In this document: positions 53,864 through 61,791 of the stretch, piece by piece | How the letters are laid out: each line of letters opens with the position of its first letter | Position numbering within the stretch: the stretch's first letter is position 1 | DNA from: Mesorhizobium onobrychidis | GTDB lineage: Bacteria; Pseudomonadota; Alphaproteobacteria; Rhizobiales; Rhizobiaceae | Assembly: GCF_024707545.1 (NCBI RefSeq) | Contig: NZ_CP062229.1 | Coordinates: 1,917,501-1,981,500, forward strand | DNA: 64,000 bases | Direction: 5' to 3' | Notes under the pieces: model-generated | What the model saw: the letters and a program-made list of their open reading frames with translations, nothing else | What the model was told of the DNA's origin: nothing | Database searches by the model: none | Position numbers and translations under genes: made by a program

Positions 53864-54908
53864 GCGCGGCTCCCTTCGTCAGTTCATGGGCCATTTCCTG
53901 AAGGCGATGGACGGGCAGCTTCCCGGCGGCAGGATCATGGGCAGCGATCTCGTTTATGAGGTAGAGCGGCCGCCGCTTGGTCTCCATATACATGCGCCCG
54001 AGATATTCCCCGAAAATCCCCAGGACCAGAAGCTGGACGCTGCCGAGGATCAGGACGATTGCCGCCAGGCTGGTCCAGCCGGGCAACACGCTGCCGGCAA
54101 ACCATGAGAAGAGCGTGTAGCCGAGCGCAGCAAGCCCGAGAAAGCCGAAGATCAAGCCGAGATGCGAGGCGAACCGCAGGGGTACGATGGAGAAGCTCGT
54201 CATCGCATCCATTGCCAGAAGCACCATCTTCTTCAACGGGTAATGCGTTGTGCCTGCGAAGCGCTGGTGCCGCTCATAGGCAAAAGCCACCTGTTTCAGG
54301 CCGATCCAGCTCACCATGCCGCGAATGAAGCGGTAACGCTCGGGCATCGCATTGAGATGATCAAGCGCGCGGCGGCTCATCAGGCGAAAATCCCCGGAAT
54401 CGAGTGCCATGTCGACGTCGACCATCTTGCGCAGCAGACGGTAGAACAATGCGGCGGTTGCGCGCTTGAACCAGCCTTCGCCCTGGCGCTTCAGCCTCTG
54501 GCCATAGACGACGTCGAATCCCTCATCCATCTTTGCCATCATGGCTTTGAGCAATTCCGGCGGGTCCTGGAGGTCGGCATCGAGAATGAGAATGCGCTGG
54601 CCGCGGCAAAACTCCAGGCCGGCGCTGAGCGCAATCTGGTGGCCGTAATTTCGGGCGAGGTCTATGCCGACGACGTGGCTGTCCTGTTTGGCGAGTTCGA
54701 AAATGGCCTCGCGGGTGCCGTCGGTGGCTCCGTCGATGACCAGCACGATCTCGTAGGAATGCCCCGCTTGTTCACGGCAAACGGCTGTGACGCGCCGGTA
54801 AAGTTCGGCGACCCCGCCGATTTCATTGTAGCACGGCACGACAACCGACAGTGCGACGGCGCGTCGCGCAGCGATTTTCTCTGTTTGCGCCAAAAGCCCA
54901 GCTCCCAT
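53844..54908 (-). CDS. Family 2 glycosyltransferase, polyprenyl-phosphate sugar synthase type (GtrB/ArnC-like)
   Basis: About 354 aa. The GT-A domain has SVVVPCYNEIGGVAELY, the metal-binding ILDADLQDPPELL (DAD, about residue 110) and GDFRLMSRRALDHLNAMPERY. Two C-terminal transmembrane helices (about 240-262 and 275-297) and the KRRPLYLI tail are typical of dolichyl/undecaprenyl-phosphate mannose, glucose or aminoarabinose synthases. It would attach a sugar to undecaprenyl phosphate on the cytoplasmic face. It is the first gene of the cassette ending at 51585. Confidence 0.87.
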   Translation of the reverse strand: MGAGLLAQTEKIAARRAVALSVVVPCYNEIGGVAELYRRVTAVCREQAGHSYEIVLVIDGATDGTREAIFELAKQDSHVVGIDLARNYGHQIALSAGLEFCRGQRILILDADLQDPPELLKAMMAKMDEGFDVVYGQRLKRQGEGWFKRATAALFYRLLRKMVDVDMALDSGDFRLMSRRALDHLNAMPERYRFIRGMVSWIGLKQVAFAYERHQRFAGTTHYPLKKMVLLAMDAMTSFSIVPLRFASHLGLIFGFLGLAALGYTLFSWFAGSVLPGWTSLAAIVLILGSVQLLVLGIFGEYLGRMYMETKRRPLYLINEIAAHDPAAGKLPVHRLQEMAHELTKGAARASGRV

Positions 54909-55066
54909 GGTTAGAACGGGAATAGGCCGAATTTGTTAGAAAATTGATAAACCGCTCAGGATTGCCGGCCCGCGACGCCAGATAAGCGAAGCGTACGGAT
55001 GGCCGGGCGCGTGCGACGGTGATGCGGGGGATACGGCGAGGGCAGACACTCCGCCAAACCGGCGGC

Positions 55067-55252
55067 TCAGCCTTCTGCCTTGAAGTTCTTCGCTTCCTTC
55101 TCGACCTTGGCGCGGTCCTTGCCGTGCTTGCGCATCAGATCCTTCGCCTGGTTGGGCGAAACGTCGGTGGTCTCGGCCAGGCGCAGGGCCTCCTTGTCGT
55201 CCGGTTCGCGTTTCTTCCGATCCGCCATTGTGGTCCGCTTGTCAGACATCAC
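55067..55252 (-). CDS. Small basic protein, DUF3606-like
   Basis: About 61 aa, highly charged (MSDKRTTMADRKKREPDDKE). The C-terminal helix-turn pattern, TTDVSPNQAKDLMRKHGKDR, matches the neighbouring DUF3606 protein (AGITPEQARTLIKRHGTDR), so the two look like a tandem duplication. The start overlaps the upstream gene's stop by 4 nt. No enzymatic motif. Confidence 0.72.
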   Translation of the reverse strand: MMSDKRTTMADRKKREPDDKEALRLAETTDVSPNQAKDLMRKHGKDRAKVEKEAKNFKAEG

Positions 55253-55437
55253 GACGCCTTTATGCTCTCGGCGATTTCGTGCAGCACCTTGCGATCGGTG
55301 CCGTGGCGCTTGATCAAGGTGCGTGCCTGTTCGGGAGTAATGCCGGCTTCCTCGGCGAGATGCCTCACCTCATAGTCTTCGTCGCCGGCAACTTGTGAGC
55401 GATCGCGGTTGTCGGTCTTGGTCTTGTCGTCGGGCAT
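55249..55437 (-). CDS. DUF3606 domain protein
   Basis: About 62 aa. N-terminal MPDDKTKTDNRDRSQVAGDE then DYEVRHLAEEAG and a helical ITPEQARTLIKRHGTD. This is the DUF3606 pattern, a small, often plasmid- or stress-associated family in rhizobia with no known activity. Overlap with the next gene by 4 nt suggests one transcript. A third member lies at 61532. Confidence 0.82.
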   Translation of the reverse strand: MPDDKTKTDNRDRSQVAGDEDYEVRHLAEEAGITPEQARTLIKRHGTDRKVLHEIAESIKAS

Positions 55438-55593
55438 GGCAGTTCTCCTCGTTTCGACCTAGAGCATAACGACGGAGATTTCGTGAAGTTCCTTAATGCA
55501 TGTCGCCCAAAGTGCGCAGCGGCTTGGGACAACGACATGCATAAAACAAGAACTTAAAGAGCGTCGCATCGATCTCTTCAGACGTGAGGCGCT

Positions 55594-55854
55594 TCAATGG
55601 CGGCCTTCGCGAACAAACACATGGGCTTCCTTGGCGGCGGCCGTGAATGCCCGCCGCGCACTGCCAACCGCCCGCCGCTGCTCCATCGCGTCCATCATGG
55701 CTTTCAAGGCCGCGCGATATTTCGGCCCGCGCTTTTCGTCTGGCCATTTGTCGACCAGAAGCGAGGCCGCCTGGACCGTCCTCGTCACAGAGAGGGGGCG
55801 GCCGATCCGTTCGCTCTCGATCGTCACCGGAACGTCGAATTGTTCATCACGCAT
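55594..55854 (-). CDS. DUF982 domain protein
   Basis: About 86 aa from the ATG at 55854 (MRDEQFDVPVTIES). The typical DUF982 sequence is visible in VTRTVQAASLLVDKWPDEKR and KYRAALKAMMDAMEQRRAVG (20 residues each or fewer) plus ARRAFTAAAKEAHVF. These small proteins are abundant in rhizobia and often encoded in several copies; function unknown. A longer upstream reading frame exists, but the family begins here. Confidence 0.82.
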   Translation of the reverse strand: MRDEQFDVPVTIESERIGRPLSVTRTVQAASLLVDKWPDEKRGPKYRAALKAMMDAMEQRRAVGSARRAFTAAAKEAHVFVREGRH

Positions 55855-56021
55855 TACCGCCACTCCTTGACTCCAAGGACATGAACGGCGCAGCGGGACT
55901 ATTCGTTCCGATGACGAATGGCGTGATCCATCCCGATCACAATTCATGGTTACTGAGTGGCTTACGTCGCCGCTCTAGTTCCGACAGTGCGCAAGCTAAT
56001 TGGGCGCAGGGCGACATATAT

Positions 56022-56252
56022 TTAGCGGGACCGATGGTCGAACACGACCCCCATGGTCCTACCAATTGCGGTCATCACGACAAGCTCGACCAGATGGTCG
56101 TCGCTGTCCTCAAAAGCCGGGGCGGCCCGGCGGATGGCGTCTATTGCGGCTCTGGTCGATATGGTGTCGCCGGCGCGAAATTTTGAAAGTGCAGATGAAA
56201 CAAGTTCCTGGGCCGTCAAGTCAACGACAGGCACGCTCGAAACGATGTTCAT
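56022..56252 (-). CDS. Conserved-looking hypothetical protein
   Basis: About 76 aa from the ATG at 56252 (MNIVSSVPVVDLTAQELV). It is mostly helical, with RAGDTISTRAAIDAIRRAAP and DDHLVELVVMTAIGRTMGV, and has no signal peptide or membrane helix. I recognise the type as a short rhizobial hypothetical protein often near DUF982 genes, but I cannot name a family. Codon use looks coding. Confidence 0.55.
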   Translation of the reverse strand: MNIVSSVPVVDLTAQELVSSALSKFRAGDTISTRAAIDAIRRAAPAFEDSDDHLVELVVMTAIGRTMGVVFDHRSR

Positions 56253-56374
56253 TGGCCTCCTCCGCCGTGAACCCCCTCCCACAAGAATGATACGCCGAAT
56301 GGCGGTTTCCGCCAGCGAAATAGTGGTCCGACCAGAGGCCAATCGGACCGGGGACAGTTGCCTTTTTGCAGGGC

Positions 56375-57136
56375 TCAGCGCGACGCTGCCGACTTCGATT
56401 TCTCTTGGCTCCTCGCAGCTGGCTTGACCCTTATACGCATCGCTCCGCCCTCGGGATGATCGATCTCAAAGGCATTGGTCTTCCGCACGAGATCGCTCAG
56501 CTTGCGAAAGCCGAAGGTTCTCGGATCGAAGTCCGATGCCAGATTGGCGAGCTGATTGCCTACAATGCCGAGCGGCACCCAGCCGTCCTCGGTTCCCATC
56601 TGTGAAATGACCTTGGTGATGATCGGCGTCGCCGCGCTGGGCGGCTGCAAAGATTTCGTCGGTGCCGCATCCTGAGCGTTGGCTGGTGCGGTCGCAAGCA
56701 GGTTCTCGGTGTACACGAACCGGCGGCATGCCTGCCGGAAACTCTCCGGTGTCTTCTGCTCGCCAAACCCATACACGTCGATCCCGTGTTCCCTGATGCG
56801 AGCGGCAAGGCGGGTGAAATCGCTGTCGGACGACACCAGGCAGAAGCCTTCGAACCGCCCGCTGTGGAGAAGGTCCATCGCGTCGATGACGAGCGTGATG
56901 TCGGATGCGTTCTTGCCGGTGGTGTAGGCGAATTGCTGCTGCGGGATGATCGCATGCTTCGACAGCACATCGGCCCATGCCTTCGAACGGGTGCTGGAGA
57001 AGTCGCCATAGATGCGACGAACGCTTGCCTCGCCGATCTTTGCGATTTCCTCGAACAACCCGTCGGCAATCTTGGCCGAGGCATTGTCTGCGTCGATCAG
57101 CACTGCAAGCCGTGGAGAGCGTGGTTCGGTAGGCAA
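56375..57136 (-). CDS. NYN-domain RNase-like protein with C-terminal OST-HTH/LOTUS domain
   Basis: About 253 aa. Residues 8-145 form a NYN/PIN-like domain (LabA/DUF88) with acidic metal ligands in LAVLIDADNAS, DITLVIDAMDLL and LVSSDSDFTRLA. Residues about 170-235 form an OST-HTH/LOTUS module (VISQMGTEDGWVPLGIVGNQ, DPRTFGFRKLSDLV). The pairing suggests an RNA-binding endoribonuclease acting in the cytoplasm. It is transcribed away from the adjacent pseudogene. Confidence 0.87.
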   Translation of the reverse strand: MPTEPRSPRLAVLIDADNASAKIADGLFEEIAKIGEASVRRIYGDFSSTRSKAWADVLSKHAIIPQQQFAYTTGKNASDITLVIDAMDLLHSGRFEGFCLVSSDSDFTRLAARIREHGIDVYGFGEQKTPESFRQACRRFVYTENLLATAPANAQDAAPTKSLQPPSAATPIITKVISQMGTEDGWVPLGIVGNQLANLASDFDPRTFGFRKLSDLVRKTNAFEIDHPEGGAMRIRVKPAARSQEKSKSAASR

Positions 57137-57217
57137 GGTGAGCCCCTATTTTTTGGCTTCGCACCAAATGACATATGGTGCAGCGGTAACGTTTTTGTCG
57201 AGATTCGACGAACGTCA

Positions 57218-57405
57218 CTACTTCTTGCGATACAAGATCATACCTGCGTGATGCAGCACGCCGTCAATGAACGTTCCGTCAGCGGTAAAGCCGGTGTCGT
57301 CCCAGTAGTCGATGTGATTTCCTCGGATCTCATAGCGCCCCTGATATGTGCTCGCACGGTTTCCGCGCGTTTCGTCATAGCGACCGTTTGGAAGCAAGTT
57401 GTGGC
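57218..57405 (-). pseudogene. Truncated copy of the Atu4866-family gene
   Basis: About 60 codons encode RHNLLPNGRYDETRGN and GNHIDYWDDTGFTADGTF through GVLHHAGMILYRKK and a stop at 57218. This is nearly identical to the C-terminal half of the intact gene at 58603-58956. Upstream of 57405 the match ends; the same frame reaches a TAG about 20 codons before with no start. It is probably a duplicated fragment with no signal peptide. It lies 81 nt from the NYN gene's start. Confidence 0.75.
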
Positions 57406-57447
57406 GGTGCGGATGTTGAGGCGGTGATAGCTATTCGAGCCCAAACG

Positions 57448-57475
57448 AAAACCCCGGCCGCTAGGCCGGGGTTTT
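57448..57475 (-). terminator. Intrinsic terminator of the outer membrane protein gene
   Basis: AAAACCCCGGCC and GGCCGGGGTTTT (minus-strand reading shares the same symmetry) form a 12-bp stem around a GCTA-type loop ending in a T-run, 18 nt after the porin stop. It is the clearest terminator in the window. Confidence 0.88.
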
Positions 57476-57493
57476 CCTTGCGTCCCCAAAGGA

Positions 57494-58198
57494 TCAGAAC
57501 TTGTAGCTGACGCCGACCCTCACCGCGTGGGTGGTTAGGTCAACCGGCATATCGACATCCGGGAATCCCGGAGCCAAGTTGCCTGAGGCTTCTCCGAAGT
57601 CTGTATACCGATACGCCAGTCGCGCGGTCCAATGTTCGTTGAAGGCCCACTCGCCGCCGGCACCGATTGTCCAGCCGTTGAGCGTATCCGAATAGTCCCC
57701 GCTGACAGGAAGCGGGAAGGGGCCGCCACCGAAGTCGAAATCGCCAATCGCCCAGCCGCCGGTAACGTAGAGAAGCGCCTTGTCGTATGCGTAGCCGAGC
57801 CTTGCGCGGATCGAGCCCTGCCAGTTCAATTCGCTGGTTCCAACAGATGTCGCTCCGGTTGGGTTTTCGAAGCTGCCATCCACGCTACCGCCTTCGAAAT
57901 CGCCCTCGACGCCGTAGACAAAAGAACCGGATTGCCAATTGTACCCGACATGGACGCCACCAATGAAGCCATCGGGATCGGAATCGTCACTTGGCGCACC
58001 GTTGGAGTAGCTGTGATCTGCCTGCCCCCAGAGATAGCCGCCCTGAACACCGATATAAAAACCGCTCCAGTCGTAGGCAACAGCCGTAGCCGGCGCGGGC
58101 TCGTAAACAACTGCGTCGGCCGCGAAGGCCGGAATCGCAAGCAGTGCCAAGGCCGCACCGCTGACAAGGAACGTAGTGGCAAACACGATTTTCTTCAT
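57494..58198 (-). CDS. Outer membrane beta-barrel protein (Omp25/Omp31-like)
   Basis: About 234 aa from the ATG at 58198. A signal peptide (MKKIVFATTFLVSGAALALL) ends near AFA-ADAV (about residue 27). The mature part has alternating strands with aromatic girdles, for example YDWSGFYIGVQGGYLWG near residue 43 and GYNWQSGSFVYGVEGDF near residue 88, and ends in the BAM-type signal VGVSYKF with C-terminal phenylalanine. It is an eight-stranded outer membrane protein of the Rhizobiales Omp25/31 group. A terminator follows. Confidence 0.9.
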   Translation of the reverse strand: MKKIVFATTFLVSGAALALLAIPAFAADAVVYEPAPATAVAYDWSGFYIGVQGGYLWGQADHSYSNGAPSDDSDPDGFIGGVHVGYNWQSGSFVYGVEGDFEGGSVDGSFENPTGATSVGTSELNWQGSIRARLGYAYDKALLYVTGGWAIGDFDFGGGPFPLPVSGDYSDTLNGWTIGAGGEWAFNEHWTARLAYRYTDFGEASGNLAPGFPDVDMPVDLTTHAVRVGVSYKF

Positions 58199-58602
58199 TG
58201 ACCGATGCCTGTGTTGAAAGGAAGTGACCAGAACGGGACTACCACGAAAGCTTGTGGTTGAACTGTAACTGCGGCGCAACACATGGAAGCAAAATGCACC
58301 GTTCGGTTGTGGCGGTGATCCTGGTTCCTTTTTTGCGCGCGTGACTCTTGCCGACGTCTGCGCCGCCGAGGAGTCGCTGTACGTGAATTGCAGTAGCGCG
58401 CGTGCGAAGCGCGGCGGGAAGGGGGCAGGCGTTATCTGCACTCCAGGCGCGAGCAGTGCGGTGACAGGTGCGCCGGGAGACCGGCAAGGAGTAGGTGGTG
58501 GAAGTCCACTGCGATGAAGGATTAGCAACCCGCATCGGCCCCGAGCCGTGCGTTGTCGGTCGCGAGGCGGGAACGAAGCGTCGGCAGGGGAACGAGCGTC
58601 AC

Positions 58603-58956
58603 CTACTTCTCCCGATACAAGATCATACCGGCGTGATGCAGCACGCCGTCAATGAACGTTCCGTCAGCGGTAAAGCCGGTGTCGTCCCAATAGTCGATGT
58701 GATTTCCTCGGATCTCATAGCGCCCCTGGTACGCGCTCTCACGGTTTCCGCGCGCTTCGTCATAGCGACCGTTTGCAAGCAAGTCGTGGCGGATATGGCC
58801 ATCGGCCGTGACCCACATCCCGACATAGGGATGGCTTCCCGAAGGTTGGATAACTGTATTTTGCTCGGCATTCATCTGGGCGAGACCTTTCTGCAGGGGT
58901 AAGACGGCCGCGCCGGCAACAAGCACGGCAGCGGCAAGTATCGAAATCTGTTTCAT
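58603..58956 (-). CDS. Atu4866-family secreted protein
   Basis: About 117 aa from the ATG at 58956. A signal peptide (MKQISILAAAVLVAGAAVL) precedes the family domain: SHPYVGMWVTADGHIRHDLL, GRYDEARGNRESAYQGRYEI, then HIDYWDDTGFTADGTFIDGV and HHAGMILYREK. The domain is a small beta structure of unknown function, known from Agrobacterium Atu4866. It lies 10 nt downstream of the CMD-family gene and probably ends a three-gene operon controlled by the divergent LysR. A truncated copy lies 1.2 kb away. Confidence 0.87.
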   Translation of the reverse strand: MKQISILAAAVLVAGAAVLPLQKGLAQMNAEQNTVIQPSGSHPYVGMWVTADGHIRHDLLANGRYDEARGNRESAYQGRYEIRGNHIDYWDDTGFTADGTFIDGVLHHAGMILYREK

Positions 58957-58966
58957 GGACAGCTCC

Positions 58967-59438
58967 TCAGGGTTGTTTGCCGGGAGCGGCGCGACGCTCC
59001 GTGAACAGCTCGGAGAGCGCTTGCGATGCTGCGATCGCGCGGGGAAATCCGGCCGCAACCGTCACCATGCAGATGACTTCCTTCAGCTCTTCCTCGGACA
59101 CGCCGATATTCAGCGCATAACCGGCATGAATCGTCATGAAGGCAGTCCTGGCTGCGAATACCGCGACGGCGGCGAGTTGGCGTGTGCGGTTGTCGAGCCC
59201 CGGACGGGACCAGACGTCGCCGAGCGTATAGCCCTGGGTTGCTCCGGCCAGGAACGGAAACTCCTGTCTCATCCGTTCCAGCGCAGGCTGCGGAGCGCCA
59301 TTGTTCAGGCTCCTGACGACGGCATCGCCGCGTTGCAGTCGCTCTTCCATCGTCTGCGATTTGGCCGTTTGAGGGAACCGCGCCGAGCAGCAACGCGACG
59401 GCAATCGCGACGTACGATCTGTGAAAACGAAAATCCAT
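58967..59438 (-). pseudogene. Carboxymuconolactone decarboxylase (CMD) family protein, frameshifted near the signal peptide
   Basis: A GGAGG site and ATG at 59438 begin a good signal peptide (HRSYVAIAVALLLGAVPSNG), but about 30 codons later that frame becomes unlike any protein. The CMD/AhpD-like domain continues in another frame, from the internal ATG at 59350: MEERLQRGDAVVRSLN, LAAVAVFAARTAFMTIHAGY and GVSEEELKEVICMVTV (each within 20 residues). A single-base change near 59352 would join them. No active-site C-x-x-C is seen: the usual cysteines are absent in TAFMTIH. It may be a real frameshift, a sequencing error, or a cytosolic protein from 59350. Confidence 0.65.
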
Positions 59439-59448
59439 TGTTGCCTCC

Positions 59449-60174
59449 CTACTTGCTGGCTGTCGGCCGGATGACGATCTCGTTCACGTCGACATCGTCG
59501 GGCTGTTCGAGGGCAAAGCGAACGGCACGGCCAATCGCGTCGGGCTGCAGCGCAATGGCGCGATAGGTCTTCATCGCTTCCACCGCGACCGGATCGGTGA
59601 TCGTGTCGGCGAGCTCGCTCTCGACCACGCCGGGATGGATGCACGTGACGCGGATGTTGTCGTGCTCTTGCCTCAAGCCATCGGAGATCGCGCGCACCGC
59701 GTATTTGGTTGCGCAATAGACAGCGGCTGTCGGCGACACCGACAGCGCGCCGATGGAGGCGATGTTGACGACATGGCCGGAGCCTCGGGCCGTCATCTCC
59801 GGCAGCACCGCGGCGATGCCGTAGAGCACGCCTTTGATGTTGACGTCGACCATCCAGTCCCATTCCTCGACCTTCATCGACGCCATCAGCGACAACGGCA
59901 TGACGCCTGCATTATTGACGATCGCGTCGACGCGTCCCCAGGCCCGGCGCGCCGCTTCGGCAAAGGCGGCGACATCGGCGCGGTCGGTCACGTCCAGGCG
60001 GCGTGTCATTGCCTCCCCGCCGTTTGCCCTGATCTCTTCTGCCAGTGTGTCCAGCCGATCGGTGCGGCGCGCACCGAGCATGACCTTTGCTCCGGCAGCA
60101 CCGAGCTCCCGGCCGATGGCGGCGCCAATGCCGCTCGAAGCCCCGGTGATGAGCACAACTTTGTTGAGGGACAT
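59449..60174 (-). CDS. SDR family oxidoreductase
   Basis: About 241 aa classical short-chain dehydrogenase: TGASSGIGAAIGRELG (NADP loop), NNAGVMPLSLM (about residue 86), catalytic serine in NIASIGALS and Tyr-x3-Lys in YCATKYAV (about residue 150). It reduces or oxidises an alcohol/ketone, substrate unknown. It ends 10 nt before the CMD gene and diverges from a LysR gene by 122 nt, so it is the probable first gene of the SDR-CMD-Atu4866 operon. Confidence 0.92.
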   Translation of the reverse strand: MSLNKVVLITGASSGIGAAIGRELGAAGAKVMLGARRTDRLDTLAEEIRANGGEAMTRRLDVTDRADVAAFAEAARRAWGRVDAIVNNAGVMPLSLMASMKVEEWDWMVDVNIKGVLYGIAAVLPEMTARGSGHVVNIASIGALSVSPTAAVYCATKYAVRAISDGLRQEHDNIRVTCIHPGVVESELADTITDPVAVEAMKTYRAIALQPDAIGRAVRFALEQPDDVDVNEIVIRPTASK

Positions 60175-60296
60175 GTTTCGTCTCCGTCTGGTTGATGTTG
60201 CGAACCGCCATGCAGGCGGTTGCCACCAAGATGGATCTGTTCCACTGTTGCGATAAGATGCTCATTTGTTCGCAGCATGGAAAGAACAGCTAACCA

Positions 60297-61187
60297 ATGC
60301 AGCCGGATCTCAATGCACTTGCGGTGTTCGCCCTCGTCGCCGAAGAGCGGAGCTTTCGCGCGGCTGCGGACCGCATGGGCGTCACCCGCTCGGCGGTGAG
60401 CCAGACGATGAAGCGCCTGGAAGAGACGCTCGGTATCGCTCTTGTCCAGCGCACGACGCGAAGCGTCAGCCTGACCGAGGCTGGCGAACGCCTCTACGCC
60501 GAGATAGCGCCCGCCATTGCCGACATGCGCGCCGCGATGGAGACCACCGGGGACCTGCGCGGGCGTCCGCGCGGGCAGTTGCGGCTCGCCGTCTCGTCGA
60601 TCGCCGAGCGATTTCTTTCAGGGCCATTCCTGGCGACCTTTGCCGAAGCCCATCCGGAGGTTCAGATCGACATCACGGTGACGGACGAGGAATTCGATAT
60701 CGTCGCCGAGGGATACGATGCCGGCGTCAGGCTCGGCGAGGTGATCGAGCAGGACATGATCGCGCTGCCTGTCGGCGGTGACGAGCGGCAGCTGGCTGTC
60801 TGCGCGCCGGCCTATCGCGGTCGGTTCGGGGCCCCTTCGCATCCGAGGGAACTCGCCGGCCATCGCTGCATTGGCTGGCGCCGCGCACCTAAGGTCGCGC
60901 CCTATCGTTGGGAATTCGCCGAGAACGGCAAGGAGTTCAGCGTCGCCGTTGCTCCGGAGATCACGACCAACGACATGGCGTTGATGATAAAGCTGGCCAT
61001 CGCCGGCGCCGGCATCACCTTCGGCATGGAGGAGAGCTTTCGCCCGTGGATCGATCGGGGCGAACTGGTGCCAGTTCTCGAGGACTATTGCCCGCGCTTT
61101 GCCGGCTTCTACCTCTATTATCCGAGCCGTCGCAACGTCGCGCCGAAGCTGCGCGCCCTTGTCGATCACCTACGGCGTCATGGCTAG
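60297..61187 (+). CDS. LysR family transcriptional regulator
   Basis: About 296 aa. The N-terminal winged helix (LNALAVFALVAEERSFRAAA, DRMGVTRSAVSQTMKRLEET; each 20 residues) is followed by the LysR substrate-binding domain from about residue 90 (RGRPRGQLRLAVSSIAERFL). It is divergently transcribed from the SDR gene and is the expected regulator of that operon. Its 122-nt intergenic space should hold the operator. Confidence 0.92.
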   Translation: MQPDLNALAVFALVAEERSFRAAADRMGVTRSAVSQTMKRLEETLGIALVQRTTRSVSLTEAGERLYAEIAPAIADMRAAMETTGDLRGRPRGQLRLAVSSIAERFLSGPFLATFAEAHPEVQIDITVTDEEFDIVAEGYDAGVRLGEVIEQDMIALPVGGDERQLAVCAPAYRGRFGAPSHPRELAGHRCIGWRRAPKVAPYRWEFAENGKEFSVAVAPEITTNDMALMIKLAIAGAGITFGMEESFRPWIDRGELVPVLEDYCPRFAGFYLYYPSRRNVAPKLRALVDHLRRHG

Positions 61188-61331
61188 CGTCTTTCGCCAG
61201 TATGGCGACCATGTCGATGTTGCAATTACATTAGCGTGAGTGCATGTTTTCGTCAGCCGGCGCAAGCCGGTCAGGCCCGGTGGCTGGCCGGTCACCCCCA
61301 TAGGCTGCCGGGCCGCCAGCAACGGCTTGGG

Positions 61332-61475
61332 ATGCTGCATGGAAATCCGGCCCTTGAGCCGATCGTCGCCACGGGATCAATGATCGTCGCTGTCAGCGTG
61401 CTTATCGTTGCCTTCGTGGTTTTCTCCGCCGAAACGGCGCGCTCAGTCTCAGGAATACCTGCGGTTCCACGCTAG
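61332..61475 (+). CDS. Possible small membrane protein
   Basis: About 47 aa from the ATG at 61332, with one hydrophobic stretch (SMIVAVSVLIVAFVVFSAET). No strong ribosome site and no family recognised; the frame extends upstream to 61236. It lies in the 344-nt space between the LysR gene and a DUF3606 gene. I give it low weight; nothing else is evident in that space. Confidence 0.25.
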   Translation: MLHGNPALEPIVATGSMIVAVSVLIVAFVVFSAETARSVSGIPAVPR

Positions 61476-61531
61476 ACGGCATCGGGATGTGCTGAGCCAC
61501 CAAAAGGCTCGCGCCGCTGAGAGCTTGGTCA

Positions 61532-61720
61532 TCATTGTGCCGGCAATGCCTTCGCGGCGTCGGTCAGGGTTGCCCGATCGTTGCCGTGCTTGCGGATCAG
61601 CTCGCGCACCTGCTCCGGCCTGATGTTGTTCTGCAGAGCGAAAAAGTTCACCTCGTAATCATCGTCCGCCGATATCTTGCTACGGTCACGGAAGTCGCGT
61701 TTGGTTTTGTCGTCTGCCAT
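61532..61720 (-). CDS. DUF3606 domain protein (third paralogue)
   Basis: About 62 aa: MADDKTKRDFRDRSKISADD then DYEVNFFALQNN and IRPEQVRELIRKHGNDRATL. It is a clear relative of the proteins at 55249 and 55067. A GGACGTGC stretch lies upstream, not a strong ribosome site. It is divergent from the DNA ligase gene by about 70 nt. Function unknown. Confidence 0.82.
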   Translation of the reverse strand: MADDKTKRDFRDRSKISADDDYEVNFFALQNNIRPEQVRELIRKHGNDRATLTDAAKALPAQ

Positions 61721-61791
61721 ATCGCACGTCCTTTTTGAATTTCGTTATGTTAACTCTGGCTAATATACGCCGGTGACCTAGACTAGGTTCC

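Noticed and set aside
57238..57489. An 83-codon minus-strand frame and a similar one at 58623-58871
   Set aside because: Both are out-of-frame readings of the Atu4866-family repeat; the matching products merely reflect the duplicated DNA.
58199..58602. Coding sequence in the 404-nt gap between the porin and the Atu4866-family gene
   Set aside because: Open frames there are extensions of the porin frame or shadows; only a short CCAC/GTGG hairpin is visible. The porin promoter is probably in this gap but no convincing hexamers were found.
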